Below, one piece after another: positions 27,322 through 36,263 of a DNA stretch of 64,000 bases. The stretch lies in assembly GCF_004923295.1 (NCBI RefSeq), contig NZ_CP039634.1, forward strand, positions 744,001-808,000, read 5' to 3'. Made by a program: the position numbers and the translations under genes. Below the pieces are notes generated by a model that was given only the letters and a program-made list of their open reading frames with translations, was not told the origin of the DNA and did not search any database. Numbering within the stretch: position 1 is the stretch's first letter; every line of letters begins with the position of its first letter. This DNA is from Azospirillum sp. TSH100 (GTDB lineage: Bacteria; Pseudomonadota; Alphaproteobacteria; Azospirillales; Azospirillaceae).

Positions 27322-28873
27322 TGGAACCACCGTCAGTGGAGAGGCCGGCAGCAGAAAGGCCGGCGCTGGTCCCGGCAGCTGCGACCTCCGCCCGCATCAG
27401 CTTGGCCGGCACGCCGAAGGCCTCGCCAAGCCAGTGGGCGGTCGCCGCAGCATCCACCGTGGCCTCCGCATCCGGTCCCAGCGCCTTGACGCTGTCAAGC
27501 CAGCGCAGCGTCGCCTGGACGTCGCGCTGGGCCTGGGCCTGGGCGAGCGGGGAGCGGTGCTGCAACTCCACCAGCCGGCCGTCGACGGTGATGTCGGGGA
27601 TCTCGCCGCGCCGACGCAGGATCGACACCGCCCGCAGCACCAGCGGCGTCATCAGTTCCGCCTGCAACCGTCCGTAGGTGGCACCGAGCAGCCGCGCCAT
27701 CTCCACCGAGCGTTCCAGCACCTCGGTCGCGGTCATCCGCGCCGACTCCACCGGCCCCAGCCGGTCGACCAGCAGCGCGTGGCGGATGCGCCCGCGCAGA
27801 TCGTCCAGCACCAGCTGCGACACGTCGAACCGGCCGGGGTTGGCCAGCGGCGTCAGCCCGGCGGACCCCACCGCCTTGGGAATGATGGTGCCGGGCACCA
27901 GCCGGATGGTGGTGGGGTTCAGCACCCCGTCGTCGTCGGCCTGCCAGATGCCGGTGACGGCGATCGAGGCGTTCTTCAGCACCAGTTCCACCACCTTGTT
28001 GGCGGTCTTGATGTCGGGCAGCGCCTTCATCACCGGCGAGCGGCCATAGGTCTCGCCTGGTGCCTTCAGCCAGCGGAAATTGACGAAGGGCGATTGGGCG
28101 AAGCGCCCCTGCGCCAGCCAGGACGGCTCGGCCAGCCCGCTGTCCAGCACCACGCCCCAGCGATAGGCCGTGCCGTCGGGCAGCACCGCCTCGACCAGGG
28201 GGAAGCGGCTGTCGGGATCCTCGGCCGTCTGTTTGCGCAGTTCGTCCGGCAGCTCGGCACCGGGGAAACGTTGGAGGATCTGGGCCAGCGTCGCCTCGCT
28301 GCGGCGGAAGGTGGCGTCCAGCCGGCCGTCCGGCCCCTCCTCCAGCACCGCTTCGGCCAGCGGCACGGCGGTGAAGCGCAGGCTGGACGGGGCGCCGGGC
28401 GCGGCCTCCTCCATCAAGAGACTGGCGGTGCCGACGGCGACGAGGTCGAGGAAGGCCTGATGAATCTCCACCGCGAAGTTGGAGCGGTCGAAATGGGCCT
28501 GGACGATCCCGGCGGCACGGTCGAGCAGCGGGGCGACACGGTCGCGCTCCGCCCCGGTCAGGGTCGGGCCGGGCTGGAAGCCGAACCAGCGCGACCAGGG
28601 CGGCGTCAGTTCCGACAGCAGGCTGGCCGCCAGTTGCTCCACCGCATCGGGAGCGGTACCGTCGAACAGCCGGTCGACCCGGCGTTCGCCCGGCGTGCCG
28701 CCGCCGCGGAAGGGCCGGCCGTTGGGCAGCGCATGGTCGTAACACTCCTGCCAATGGCTTTCCCACACGCTGCGCCGTTCGCGGGCGACGCGATAGCGCT
28801 CCAGCAGGGCTTCGGGCTCCGTCAGGTCACCCTTCCTGCGGGCGAGCGGCTTCACGGCTGTGGATGCGGGCAT
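27314..28873 (-). CDS. Podovirus-type portal (head-to-tail connector) protein
   Basis: The 519-residue protein resembles T7-like head-to-tail connectors. It opens with a helical leader (EALLERYRVARERRSVWESH) and WQECYDHALP, continues with RVDRLFDGTAPDAVEQLAAS and LLSELTPPWSRWFGF, and has RSPVMKALPDIKTANKVVEL in the central wing/stem region. It ends with LVLRAVSILRRRGEIPD and a low-complexity tail. Portals form the dodecameric DNA entry pore of the capsid. The start follows GGAGGAG. The frame is intact from end to end, with codon use like the host. It overlaps its neighbours on both sides, which marks a compact phage operon. Confidence 0.85.
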   Translation of the reverse strand: MPASTAVKPLARRKGDLTEPEALLERYRVARERRSVWESHWQECYDHALPNGRPFRGGGTPGERRVDRLFDGTAPDAVEQLAASLLSELTPPWSRWFGFQPGPTLTGAERDRVAPLLDRAAGIVQAHFDRSNFAVEIHQAFLDLVAVGTASLLMEEAAPGAPSSLRFTAVPLAEAVLEEGPDGRLDATFRRSEATLAQILQRFPGAELPDELRKQTAEDPDSRFPLVEAVLPDGTAYRWGVVLDSGLAEPSWLAQGRFAQSPFVNFRWLKAPGETYGRSPVMKALPDIKTANKVVELVLKNASIAVTGIWQADDDGVLNPTTIRLVPGTIIPKAVGSAGLTPLANPGRFDVSQLVLDDLRGRIRHALLVDRLGPVESARMTATEVLERSVEMARLLGATYGRLQAELMTPLVLRAVSILRRRGEIPDITVDGRLVELQHRSPLAQAQAQRDVQATLRWLDSVKALGPDAEATVDAAATAHWLGEAFGVPAKLMRAEVAAAGTSAGLSAAGLSTDGGSNG

Positions 28874-29250
28874 GCGCGGTCTCCTCCAGTCAGATGGCGG
28901 TGCAATTGCCAGGGGGTCAGCACCCCGCGGGCGCGCAGGCCGATCAGGCGCTTGACCGCCTCGACGCAAGTGAAGGGTCCCCAGGGAGCGGGACCGGCCG
29001 GGCGGCGCAGCGGGGCGGCATCGACCGTCAACCCCTGGGAGCGGTACCAGCCCGGCAGGTCGAAGCAGGCCGGCAGGTCCAGCACTGCGATATCGGTAAA
29101 GCCCGCAAGTGGATCGACAGCCACCCAGCGCCGCCCGTCGGTCAGCAGGGCGAGGCAGTGGCGGAAGCCCGGCTTCAGCAGCCGCAGCCACCACAGCGGC
29201 GCCTCGCCGCGATAGACCACCCAGGCCGCCGTCCAGGGGGTGGGAGTCAT
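28852..29250 (-). CDS. Phage-module protein with possible permuted papain-like fold (132 aa)
   Basis: The protein overlaps the portal start by 22 bases. It has His31 in PGFRHCLALL, an acidic residue in VAVDPLAGF, and Cys95 in FTCVEAVKRLIGLRARGV. The order His then Cys resembles circularly permuted NlpC/P60 or LRAT-type thiol folds, in which such proteins cleave peptides or acyl groups. That reading is inference from two motifs. I do not recognise a specific family. In phages, small genes at this position are often accessory virion or maturation proteins. Confidence 0.6.
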   Translation of the reverse strand: MTPTPWTAAWVVYRGEAPLWWLRLLKPGFRHCLALLTDGRRWVAVDPLAGFTDIAVLDLPACFDLPGWYRSQGLTVDAAPLRRPAGPAPWGPFTCVEAVKRLIGLRARGVLTPWQLHRHLTGGDRACPHPQP

Positions 29251-29663
29251 CGCGCGATGCCCCGGACGATGCCTTTGTTGCGCAGGGCCGGGGCGATGAA
29301 ACCGAAGGCCTCCTGCCACAGGGCATGAGCGCGTTGTTCTCGGAAGCGCTCAGGTTCCGGCGCGCTCTGGCGGCGGCCGTAATGGACCAGCACATGCAGA
29401 TGGTCGCGCAGCAGCTTGCGCGTCCGGTACAGCCGGTCGACCACCTGAAGAACGTCCTGCGGCTCGCACGGCCGCGCGATCTGCCCGCAGCCGGCGACGA
29501 TCCGTGCCCCGGCCGCCTTGGCGTCCTGCGCCTGCACCGCCCAGAACCAAGCCTCCTCCGCACCGGCGAAGGGTTCGCCCTCGACGCTGTAGGGCTCCGC
29601 TTTCAGGGGAACGGCCCGGGAAAGGCGGGGGGCGGGCAAAGCGGGGGCGGCCGGACTCAGCAT
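29247..29663 (-). CDS. First gene of the phage head module, hypothetical (138 aa)
   Basis: The protein starts at the ATG 29663 and overlaps the next gene by four bases (ATGA). After a Pro/Ala-rich leader it has a helical body: EEAWFWAVQAQDAKAAGARI, VAGCGQIARPCEPQDVLQVV, and RLYRTRKLLRDHLHVLVHYG. It ends in WQEAFGFIAPALRNKGIVRG. The two Cys in GCGQIARPCEP and the DHLHVLVHYGRR segment are striking, but I do not assign a function. Its position at the head of the operon, next to a divergent repressor, suggests an early or regulatory role. Confidence 0.65.
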   Translation of the reverse strand: MLSPAAPALPAPRLSRAVPLKAEPYSVEGEPFAGAEEAWFWAVQAQDAKAAGARIVAGCGQIARPCEPQDVLQVVDRLYRTRKLLRDHLHVLVHYGRRQSAPEPERFREQRAHALWQEAFGFIAPALRNKGIVRGIAR

Positions 29664-29837
29664 GCTGGTCTCCTTGCGGCTTTGGATTTTGAAAGGGATG
29701 GCATCGGCTCTGGCCCAGTTGGCCTCGATCGTGGCGGCGCCATCTGTTTGCGTTATGTTCCGCCCACCGCCTGGGGTCAATGGTTTTATGAAAAAGTTCC
29801 TAGGGACGCTGTCGCCGCTTTATGAGATTATCGTCCC
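29664..29837. promoter_or_regulatory. Divergent control region between the phage module and the S24 repressor
   Basis: This 174-base region is relatively AT-rich. It holds two copies of TTTATGA (29785-29791 and 29819-29825), with an imperfect palindrome gttcctagggac (29796-29807) between them. That layout is what an autoregulating LexA/CI-type repressor would bind, but the site is a guess from sequence. Confidence 0.4.
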
Positions 29838-30470
29838 ATGCTGAAACATACGGACATCTGGCGGGCCATCGACCGCCTCGCGGCACAGCACGGGCTCTCC
29901 GCCTCCGGGTTGGCACGGCGCGCCGGACTGGATCCGACGACTTTCAACAAGAGCAAGCGCACGACCAGCGACGGCAAGCTGCGCTGGCCGTCGACGGAAA
30001 GCATCTCCAAGGTGCTGGACGCCACTGGCGCGTCCTTGTCCGAATTCGTGTCGTTGGTCGGCGACGGTGCCGGCAGCACCCCGCTTCAGCGGGTTCCGGT
30101 GATCGGCTATGCCCAGGCCGGGTCAGCCGGCTATTTCGACGATGCCGGCTTCCCCGCCGGCAGCGGCTGGGACGAGCTGCTGTTCCCCAGCCTGGGCGAC
30201 CCGCACGCCTACGCCCTGGAGATCTCCGGCGACAGCATGGAGCCGGTCTATCGTGACGGCGACACCATCATCGTCTCTCCGGCTGCCCAGATCCGCCGCA
30301 ACGACCGCGTCGTCGTCCGCACCAAGGGCGGCGAAGTGATGGCCAAGCAGCTGATCCGCGAGACGGCGACCAAGATAGAGCTGCTGTCGATCAACCGCGC
30401 CCACCCGGACCGTAGCATCCCGCTGTCGGACGTCGCCTGGATGGCCCGGATCATCTGGGCAAGCCAATGA
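29838..30470 (+). CDS. LexA/CI-like transcriptional repressor with S24 autocleavage domain
   Basis: The 210-residue protein has an N-terminal helix-turn-helix of about 70 residues (WRAIDRLAAQHGLSASGLAR; RAGLDPTTFNKSKR) and a C-terminal S24 peptidase domain. Ser133 (EISGDSMEP) and Lys170 (EVMAKQL) form the self-cleavage dyad, and Ala94-Gly95 in YAQAGSAGY fits the scissile bond. RecA-stimulated cleavage would lift repression after DNA damage, as in lambda CI. Related genes occur widely in alphaproteobacteria, so it may be a host regulator, but it is divergent from the phage head module and shares its intergenic region. Confidence 0.9.
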   Translation: MLKHTDIWRAIDRLAAQHGLSASGLARRAGLDPTTFNKSKRTTSDGKLRWPSTESISKVLDATGASLSEFVSLVGDGAGSTPLQRVPVIGYAQAGSAGYFDDAGFPAGSGWDELLFPSLGDPHAYALEISGDSMEPVYRDGDTIIVSPAAQIRRNDRVVVRTKGGEVMAKQLIRETATKIELLSINRAHPDRSIPLSDVAWMARIIWASQ

Positions 30471-30560
30471 GGGTGGGGGTAAACACCTCCCCGCCCGGTG
30501 CGCGATCCTAGGAAAAATTTCCCTTTACCGGCCGCTCGGACAGGCGCTACTGTCCATCCC

Positions 30561-30866
30561 ATGGACCGAGCCGCTCGCCTGGACAGCCTTCATCGTACCC
30601 ATGACACCCGGCCGCCAAGCCCTGAGCTTCGTGTCGCCCTGCTCGGCGGGGTAGACCGCGCCAACGCCATGAAGCGCGCCGCAACGCTCCGTCTGCACAG
30701 CACGCTCGCGGCCGAGGCCCGGCTCTCCACTGCCCGGCGGCGCAGCGCGCTGACCGCCGCGACCTGCCGGAGGGACGCGTGGCTGAGCCGTCTGACCGCC
30801 ACGCTGGCCCATCACCGCCGGGCGGCGGTGGCTCTGCTCGATCAGCGGAACGCGTATTCCCAATAG
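30561..30866 (+). CDS. Possible small Arg/Ala-rich protein (101 aa)
   Basis: An open frame runs from the ATG at 30561 to 30866 and overlaps the convergent ilvE stop. The product is basic and helix-prone (AMKRAATLRLHSTLAAEARL; RRDAWLSRLTATLAHHRRAA). Third positions are GC-rich but less so than in neighbouring genes, and no clear ribosome-binding site is seen. It could be a real small gene downstream of the S24 repressor or a chance frame. Confidence 0.35.
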   Translation: MDRAARLDSLHRTHDTRPPSPELRVALLGGVDRANAMKRAATLRLHSTLAAEARLSTARRRSALTAATCRRDAWLSRLTATLAHHRRAAVALLDQRNAYSQ

Positions 30867-31690
30867 AGCGCCCGCGCCCGCTGGAACAGCGGCCCGGCGG
30901 CAAGGCTGCGGTCCTCCACCTTGATCACCGGCACGCATTTGGCGTGGTTGCCGGTGGAGAAGACCTCGTCGGCGTCCAGAATGTCCTGCGGGGTCAGGGT
31001 GCATTCCTCCACCGTCACGCCGTCGTTGCGCAGCAGGGCGATGACACGCTGGCGGGTGATGCCGTTCAGGAAGCAGCCGTTCGGCACCGGGGTCCGCACC
31101 ACGCCATCCTTGGCGATGAAGATGTTGGAGGTGGCGAACTCCGCCACATTGCCGATGGCGTCCAGCATGATGGCATTCTGGAAGCCGCGCTTGCGCGCCT
31201 CGGTCAGCGCCAGTCCGGCGTTGGGGTAGAGGCAGGCGGCCTTCGCCTCGGTTGGGGCCATAGTCGGGATCGGGCGACGGCGGGTGGAGATGCAGGCGGC
31301 GAAGCCGGTCGGCTTCGGCATCGGGTCCTCGTAGATCGACAGGACGAAGCGCGTGCTCTCCGGCGCCGGAGCGACGAAGCCGTCATCGGCGTAGAACATC
31401 GGGCGGATGTAGAGCTCCGCCTCCTTGGGGAAACGGCGGATGCCGTCCCAGCACAGCTCCTCGATCTCACCGGCAGTCACCATCGGCTCCAGCCCCATCA
31501 CCTGGGCGGAGCGGATGGCGCGGGCGCAGTGAAGGTCAAGGTCGGGGGCGACGCCCTGGAAGGCGCGGGCGCCGTCGAAGACCGTCGAAGAGAGCCACAG
31601 CGTGTGGGACAGCGGTCCGACGATCGGCGGATTGCCCTCCACCCACTCGCCCTGGATCCAGCTCCACGCCTGGCCTGCCATGCCGCCCAT
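30842..31690 (-). CDS. ilvE: Branched-chain amino acid aminotransferase family (class IV, PLP)
   Basis: From the ATG at 31690 (preceded by AAGGACC) the protein is 282 residues. It shows the fold-type IV layout: LSHTLWLSSTVFDGARAF near the start, RPMFYADDGFVAPAP, the PLP lysine in PTEAKAACLYPNAG, and EFATSNIFIAKDG followed by FLNGITRQRVIALL. Family members include IlvE, D-amino acid transaminase and aminodeoxychorismate lyase. The HTLWLSSTVFDGARAF and GITRQ motifs favour IlvE-type, which makes or degrades Leu, Ile and Val with 2-oxoglutarate. Some alphaproteobacterial homologues also act as amine transaminases, so the substrate is less sure than the family. Confidence 0.85.
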   Translation of the reverse strand: MGGMAGQAWSWIQGEWVEGNPPIVGPLSHTLWLSSTVFDGARAFQGVAPDLDLHCARAIRSAQVMGLEPMVTAGEIEELCWDGIRRFPKEAELYIRPMFYADDGFVAPAPESTRFVLSIYEDPMPKPTGFAACISTRRRPIPTMAPTEAKAACLYPNAGLALTEARKRGFQNAIMLDAIGNVAEFATSNIFIAKDGVVRTPVPNGCFLNGITRQRVIALLRNDGVTVEECTLTPQDILDADEVFSTGNHAKCVPVIKVEDRSLAAGPLFQRARALYWEYAFR

Positions 31691-31920
31691 GATTGGTCCT
31701 TCCCTAGAAAGAAAATGTGTCCCTACGCTGGGCGCCGCCGGCCGGCACCGCCCATTCGTGGTTCGTCGTCGTTGGTGATCTCCCGAAGAGCATACCCCCT
31801 CGCCGCCGCCGGTCAACCGGTGCGCACGCAATCGTCCCGTGCGAGGGAGCGGATTGCGGATTCGGCCGTTGATACGGGAGAGCGTGCAACCGCGAACAAC
31901 CGACAGAGGGAAACCACCGC

Positions 31921-32118
31921 ATGCCGATCACCGATCCCGGCCTCAGCACCGCCCCGCCCAACCCCTTCCCCGGCCCGCACGAGGACATCCCCGGCACCAA
32001 CCTGCCGGGCACCGACAACCCGGACCTGCCCGACCCCGGCGGCCCCGGCACCACCGACAGCCCGGTGCCCGGCAACGACCTGCCGCCGTCGCGCCCGACC
32101 GACCCGGATTTCGCCTGA
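31921..32118 (+). CDS. Small Pro/Gly/Asp-rich protein (65 aa)
   Basis: The ATG at 31921 is preceded by GAGGGAAA, and the frame is followed by a strong terminator, both supporting a real gene. The product is almost wholly Pro, Gly, Asp, Asn, Thr and Ser (PGPHEDIPGTNLPGTDNPDL), with no hydrophobic core, Cys, signal peptide or basic residue cluster, so it should be disordered and acidic. I know no family for it. Function unknown. Confidence 0.6.
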   Translation: MPITDPGLSTAPPNPFPGPHEDIPGTNLPGTDNPDLPDPGGPGTTDSPVPGNDLPPSRPTDPDFA

Positions 32119-32131
32119 AGGACCGGAAACG

Positions 32132-32161
32132 AAAAGGGCGCCCCCGAGGGGGCGCCCTTTC
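32132..32161. terminator. Bidirectional terminator between the 65-aa gene and sdhB
   Basis: Perfect arms aaaagggcgccccc (32132-32145) and gggggcgccctttt (32148-32161) almost touch, so the hairpin will open at the tip. The A and T tails give U-runs on both strands. Confidence 0.9.
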
Positions 32162-32184
32162 CATGTCGCAGACACTGCCCGCGA

Positions 32185-32961
32185 TCAGCGGCGCGCAACC
32201 ATCAGCTTCTTGATCTCGGCGATGGCCTTGGCGGGGTTCAGACCCTTCGGGCACGCCTTGGTGCAGTTCATGATGGTGTGGCAGCGGTAGAGGCGGAACG
32301 GATCCTCGAGGTTGTCGAGGCGCTCGCCCGTCATCTCGTCGCGGCTGTCGGCGATCCAGCGATAGGCCTGGAGCAGGATCGACGGGCCGAGGTAGCGGTC
32401 GCCGTTCCACCAGTAGCTGGGGCAGGAGGTCGAGCAGCAGAAGCACAGGATGCATTCGTAGAGGCCGTCCAGCTTGGCGCGGTCCTCCGGCGACTGCAGC
32501 CGCTCACGGCTCGGGGCCGGCGACTGCGACTGCAGCCACGGCTTGATCGAGGCGAGCTGGGCATAGATGTGCTTCAGGTCGGGGACCAGATCCTTCACCA
32601 CCGGCATGTGCGGCAGCGGATAGATCTTGACGTCGCCCGGCACGTCCTCGATCGCCTTCAGGCAGGCCAGCGTGTTCGTGCCGTCGATGTTCATCGCGCA
32701 CGATCCGCAGATGCCCTCGCGGCAGGAGCGCCGGAAGGTCAGCGTGCTGTCGACCTGGTTCTTGATGTAGATGATCGCGTCGAGGATCATCGGCCCGAAC
32801 TTGTCGAGGTCGACCACATAGGAGTCGACGCGCGGGTTCTGGCCGTCGTCCGGGTTCCAGCGGTAGATCTTGAAGGTCTTGGCCCGCTTGGCGCCGTTCG
32901 CGACGTTGACGGTCTTGCCGACACCGACCTTGGAGTTGGCTGGCAGGTTGAATTCAACCAT
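32185..32961 (-). CDS. sdhB: Succinate dehydrogenase iron-sulfur subunit
   Basis: The 258-residue protein carries all three cluster motifs: CREGICGSC plus a distant Cys for the 2Fe-2S centre, [11 protein letters not shown] for the 4Fe-4S centre, and [17 protein letters not shown] for the 3Fe-4S centre. It moves electrons from the FAD of SdhA to ubiquinone at the membrane anchor in complex II. It is the last gene of the leftward sdhC-sdhD-sdhA-sdhB operon, 26 bases after sdhA, and ends at a terminator. Confidence 0.98.
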   Translation of the reverse strand: MVEFNLPANSKVGVGKTVNVANGAKRAKTFKIYRWNPDDGQNPRVDSYVVDLDKFGPMILDAIIYIKNQVDSTLTFRRSCREGICGSCAMNIDGTNTLACLKAIEDVPGDVKIYPLPHMPVVKDLVPDLKHIYAQLASIKPWLQSQSPAPSRERLQSPEDRAKLDGLYECILCFCCSTSCPSYWWNGDRYLGPSILLQAYRWIADSRDEMTGERLDNLEDPFRLYRCHTIMNCTKACPKGLNPAKAIAEIKKLMVARR

Positions 32962-32987
32962 GGCTGATTTCCTTTATCCGGCGGGCC

Positions 32988-34772
32988 TTAGTACACACGG
33001 GCCTTCGGCGGGAAGACCTCGACCTCATCGGTCAGCGTGTACATGTGGACCGGGCGGTAATCGATCTTCGTCTCGCCATTGTCCGCGACCCAGATGACGG
33101 TGTGCTTCATCCAGCCTTCATCGTCGCGGTTCGGATAGTCCTCACGGGCATGGGCGCCGCGGCTTTCCGGACGGTTCTGGGCGGAATGCAGGGTGGCGAC
33201 CGCCTGGCCCAGCAGGTTGTCCAGCTCCAGCGCCTCGACCAGATCGGAGTTCCAGACCAGCGAGCGGTCGGAAATGGCGATCTCGCCCTTCTTGGCATAG
33301 ACCGCGTCGATCTTCTTCACGCCCTCGTCCAGGACCTCGCCGGTGCGGAAGACGGCGCAGTTGTTCTGCATCGTCCGCTGCATCTCCAGCCGGAGGTCGG
33401 CCGACTTGATCGAGCCCTTGGCGTTGCGGATGCGGTCGAACCGCTCCAGCGCCTTGTCGCAAGCATCCGGCTTGACCGACGGGGCCTTGCCCGGCTGGAC
33501 GATCTCGGCGGCGCGGATGGCGGCCGCACGGCCGAACACCACCAGATCGAGCAGCGAGTTGGAGCCCAGGCGGTTGGCACCGTGGACCGACACGCAGGCG
33601 GCCTCGCCGATCGCCATCAGGCCCGGGACCACCTGGTCCGGGTTCTCCGCGGTCGGTGACAGAACCTCGCAGTGAACGTTGGTCGGGATGCCGCCCATGT
33701 TGTAGTGGACGGTCGGCAGAACCGGGATCGGCTCCTTGGTCACGTCCACGCCGGCGAAGATCTTGGCCGTCTCGGCGATGCCGGGCAGGCGCTGGTGGAT
33801 GATCTCCGGCGGCAGATGCTCCAGATGCAGGTGGATGTGGTCCTTGTGCTCACCCACGCCGCGGCCCTCGCGGATCTCGATGGTCATCGAGCGGGACACG
33901 ACGTCGCGCGACGCCAGATCCTTGGCCGACGGGGCATAGCGCTCCATGAAGCGCTCGCCGTTGGAGTTGGTCAGGTAGCCGCCCTCGCCGCGCACGCCCT
34001 CGGTGATGAGGCAGCCGGAGCCGTAGATGCCGGTCGGGTGGAACTGCACGAACTCCATGTCCTGGAGCGGCAGGCCGGCGCGCAGGACCATGCCGCCACC
34101 GTCGCCGGTGCAGGTGTGGGCCGAGGTCGCCGAGAAATAGGCGCGGCCGTAACCGCCGGTCGCCAGCACCACCAACTGGCCGCGGAAGCGGTGCAGCGTG
34201 CCGTCGTCCAGGTTCCAGGCCAGCACGCCCTTGCAGACGCCGTCCTCCATGATGAGGTCCAGCGCGAAGTATTCGACGAAGAACTCCGCCTCATGCTTCA
34301 GCGACTGCTGGTAGAGGGTGTGCAGGATGGCGTGGCCGGTGCGGTCGGCGGCGGCGCAGGTGCGGTAGGCCTGGGTCTTGCCGTACTGCGCGGTCATGCC
34401 GCCGAAGGCGCGCTGGTAGATCTTGCCTTCCGGCGTGCGCGAGAAGGGCACGCCGTAGTGCTCCAGCTCGATGATCGCCGGGATGGCCTCGCGGCACATG
34501 TATTCGATGGCGTCCTGGTCGCCCAGCCAGTCCGACCCCTTCACGGTGTCGTACATGTGGTAGCGCCAGTCGTCCTCGCCCATGTTGCCGAGCGCCGCCG
34601 AGATGCCGCCCTGCGCCGCCACGGTGTGGGAGCGGGTCGGGAACACCTTGGTGATGCAGGCGGTCTTCAGGCCCTTTTCGGCCATGCCGAAGGTGGCGCG
34701 CAGACCGGCGCCGCCGGCGCCGACGACGACGACGTCATAGGTGTGGTCGATGATGTTGTAGGCGGTCGCCAT
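32988..34772 (-). CDS. sdhA: Succinate dehydrogenase flavoprotein subunit
   Basis: The 594-residue protein begins [20 protein letters not shown] with the dinucleotide-binding GAGGAGLRA. The FAD-linking His lies in [10 protein letters not shown]. Active-site segments follow ([28 protein letters not shown] near the C-terminal helical domain). It oxidises succinate to fumarate in the TCA cycle on the cytoplasmic face of the inner membrane. The start 5 bases after the sdhD stop shows tight coupling. Length is exactly that of alphaproteobacterial SdhA. Confidence 0.98.
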   Translation of the reverse strand: MATAYNIIDHTYDVVVVGAGGAGLRATFGMAEKGLKTACITKVFPTRSHTVAAQGGISAALGNMGEDDWRYHMYDTVKGSDWLGDQDAIEYMCREAIPAIIELEHYGVPFSRTPEGKIYQRAFGGMTAQYGKTQAYRTCAAADRTGHAILHTLYQQSLKHEAEFFVEYFALDLIMEDGVCKGVLAWNLDDGTLHRFRGQLVVLATGGYGRAYFSATSAHTCTGDGGGMVLRAGLPLQDMEFVQFHPTGIYGSGCLITEGVRGEGGYLTNSNGERFMERYAPSAKDLASRDVVSRSMTIEIREGRGVGEHKDHIHLHLEHLPPEIIHQRLPGIAETAKIFAGVDVTKEPIPVLPTVHYNMGGIPTNVHCEVLSPTAENPDQVVPGLMAIGEAACVSVHGANRLGSNSLLDLVVFGRAAAIRAAEIVQPGKAPSVKPDACDKALERFDRIRNAKGSIKSADLRLEMQRTMQNNCAVFRTGEVLDEGVKKIDAVYAKKGEIAISDRSLVWNSDLVEALELDNLLGQAVATLHSAQNRPESRGAHAREDYPNRDDEGWMKHTVIWVADNGETKIDYRPVHMYTLTDEVEVFPPKARVY

Positions 34773-34777
34773 GGTCG

Positions 34778-35173
34778 TCAGGCTCCGATGAAGATCTTCA
34801 CGACGGCCAGCACGCAGGCTGCCGCCAGGGCGAAGGACAGGAACTTGACGCCGATGATCAGCGCCATCTTCTGCCATTCGGCATGCACGTAGTCCTCGAT
34901 CACCACCTGAAGCCCGGACTGGGCGTGGTGGAAGGTGACCACGGCGGTGAGGATCATCATCACGGCCGAGAAGGGCGACTTCATCCAGGCGACGAAGGCG
35001 GCGTGATCGGCACCGAGATGGCGGATGACGCCGAAGACGAACCAGACGGTCAGCGGGACGAGCGCGATCGCGGTCAGGCGCTGCGACCACCAGTGTTCGG
35101 TGCCATGCTTGGCGGAACCCAGACCGCGCGCGACCTGCAGCGGCGAGCGGAGGGTCTTGCTATTGGACGCCAT
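34778..35173 (-). CDS. sdhD: Succinate dehydrogenase membrane anchor subunit
   Basis: The 131-residue protein has three membrane helices. It begins with a soluble segment that contains [19 protein letters not shown], in which Ser and Arg near the first helix shape the quinone site. The haem-ligand His lies in [18 protein letters not shown]. It anchors SdhAB and binds haem b and ubiquinone with SdhC. The gene begins 11 bases after sdhC. Confidence 0.95.
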   Translation of the reverse strand: MASNSKTLRSPLQVARGLGSAKHGTEHWWSQRLTAIALVPLTVWFVFGVIRHLGADHAAFVAWMKSPFSAVMMILTAVVTFHHAQSGLQVVIEDYVHAEWQKMALIIGVKFLSFALAAACVLAVVKIFIGA

Positions 35174-35184
35174 GTCTTATCTCC

Positions 35185-35574
35185 TCACCACACGGCCAGG
35201 CCGACGATCCAGGTCAGCACGGTCAGCACCGCCGTCGCGCCGAGGACGACCTTGTTGTTGCGGTCGGCATCGGTCAGCTCGAACGACTTGCCGGCGTCCC
35301 AGACCAGATGGCGGATGCCGTTGCACAGGTGGTAGTACAGCGCCGCCGACCAGCCGAACATCAGGAGCAGGCCGAAGAAGGAGCCGATGAAGCCCTGCGC
35401 GCGCGCGAACGCCTCCGGACCGGCGGCGGCGGCGACCAGCCACCAGACCAGCAGAAGCGTGCCCACAGCCAGCCCCACGCCCGTGATGCGGTGCGTGATG
35501 GACATGACTGCGGTCAACGGGAGTTTGTAGACTTGAAGGTGCGGGGAGAGCGGCCGACCGCTGCCGTTTGCCAT
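35185..35574 (-). CDS. sdhC: Succinate dehydrogenase cytochrome b556 subunit
   Basis: From the ATG at 35574 the protein is 129 residues with three membrane helices. Family motifs are SPHLQVYKLPLTAVMSITHR followed by ITG, and the haem-binding segment YYHLCNGIRHLVWDAG. It forms the membrane part of complex II with SdhD. It is the first gene of the operon; the roughly 270 bases upstream hold the promoter and no gene. An in-frame ATG at 35613 would add 13 basic residues. Confidence 0.95.
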   Translation of the reverse strand: MANGSGRPLSPHLQVYKLPLTAVMSITHRITGVGLAVGTLLLVWWLVAAAAGPEAFARAQGFIGSFFGLLLMFGWSAALYYHLCNGIRHLVWDAGKSFELTDADRNNKVVLGATAVLTVLTWIVGLAVW

Positions 35575-35850
35575 TGCGTCGTCCTCTGTTCGCGGCCGGA
35601 CGCGGCGCAACATGACGATTGCCGCGGCGGCTGGGTGGTGCGTGCCCTTTTGAGACGGCTGTCCCGTCCTATTGGTTGGCGCAATGAATTACGCTCCCGC
35701 AGCATCCGAGTCAACGGCGGGGGGTGGCCGAAAGTGCTGGTGTGACGATTTTGGCGCAGCGCGGGAAGTGGCTGAAAAGAAACGGGCTTCCGGTCCTGTG
35801 GTAATACCAGCGAACGAGGCCAGTTGCAGGCCGTCGCGCCTGCGCTGTCG

Positions 35851-36114
35851 CTACTTGTCGAAGCGGCGCACGTTCTCGACCATCATCGAGTACATTTGCG
35901 TAATCAATTCAGTCGGACGAAGACGGCCGAACGGAATGTTGTCCTTGGCCCATTCGACCAGTCCCGGCGGCGGCTTCAGCGGCGCCACCTCATACCCCGC
36001 CTTCTTCAGCGCGGCGGTCACCGCCTTCGCCTGCTTGGCATAATCCTCGTTGAAGAAGGACTTGTCGGCGTCCTTGATCGCCTTGGCGATGATGTCCTCA
36101 ATGGGGGCGGGCAT
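35851..36114 (-). CDS. Small hypothetical protein (87 aa)
   Basis: The protein starts MPAPIEDIIAKAIKDADKSF and continues NEDYAKQAKAVTAALKKAGY, EVAPLKPPPGLVEWAKDNIP and RPTELITQMYSMMVENVRRF. It is soluble, basic and helical, with a conserved-looking C-terminal half, but I do not recognise a family. It lies 150 bases downstream of rlmN on the same strand. Codon use is like the neighbours, which supports a real gene. Confidence 0.7.
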   Translation of the reverse strand: MPAPIEDIIAKAIKDADKSFFNEDYAKQAKAVTAALKKAGYEVAPLKPPPGLVEWAKDNIPFGRLRPTELITQMYSMMVENVRRFDK

Positions 36115-36263
36115 GCCGATGCTTGGGCCGGGTCTGGTTGGCGGGTGCCGACACCCTGTCACAGCACCGCGCCCTTCGCAATTCCCGGAGGCTGGAGCTT
36201 TTCGGGAAGCCGCATCGCCGCGGACAACAACGCCTGCGCATGGCAGAGCGCCTGCTTAGGTGC

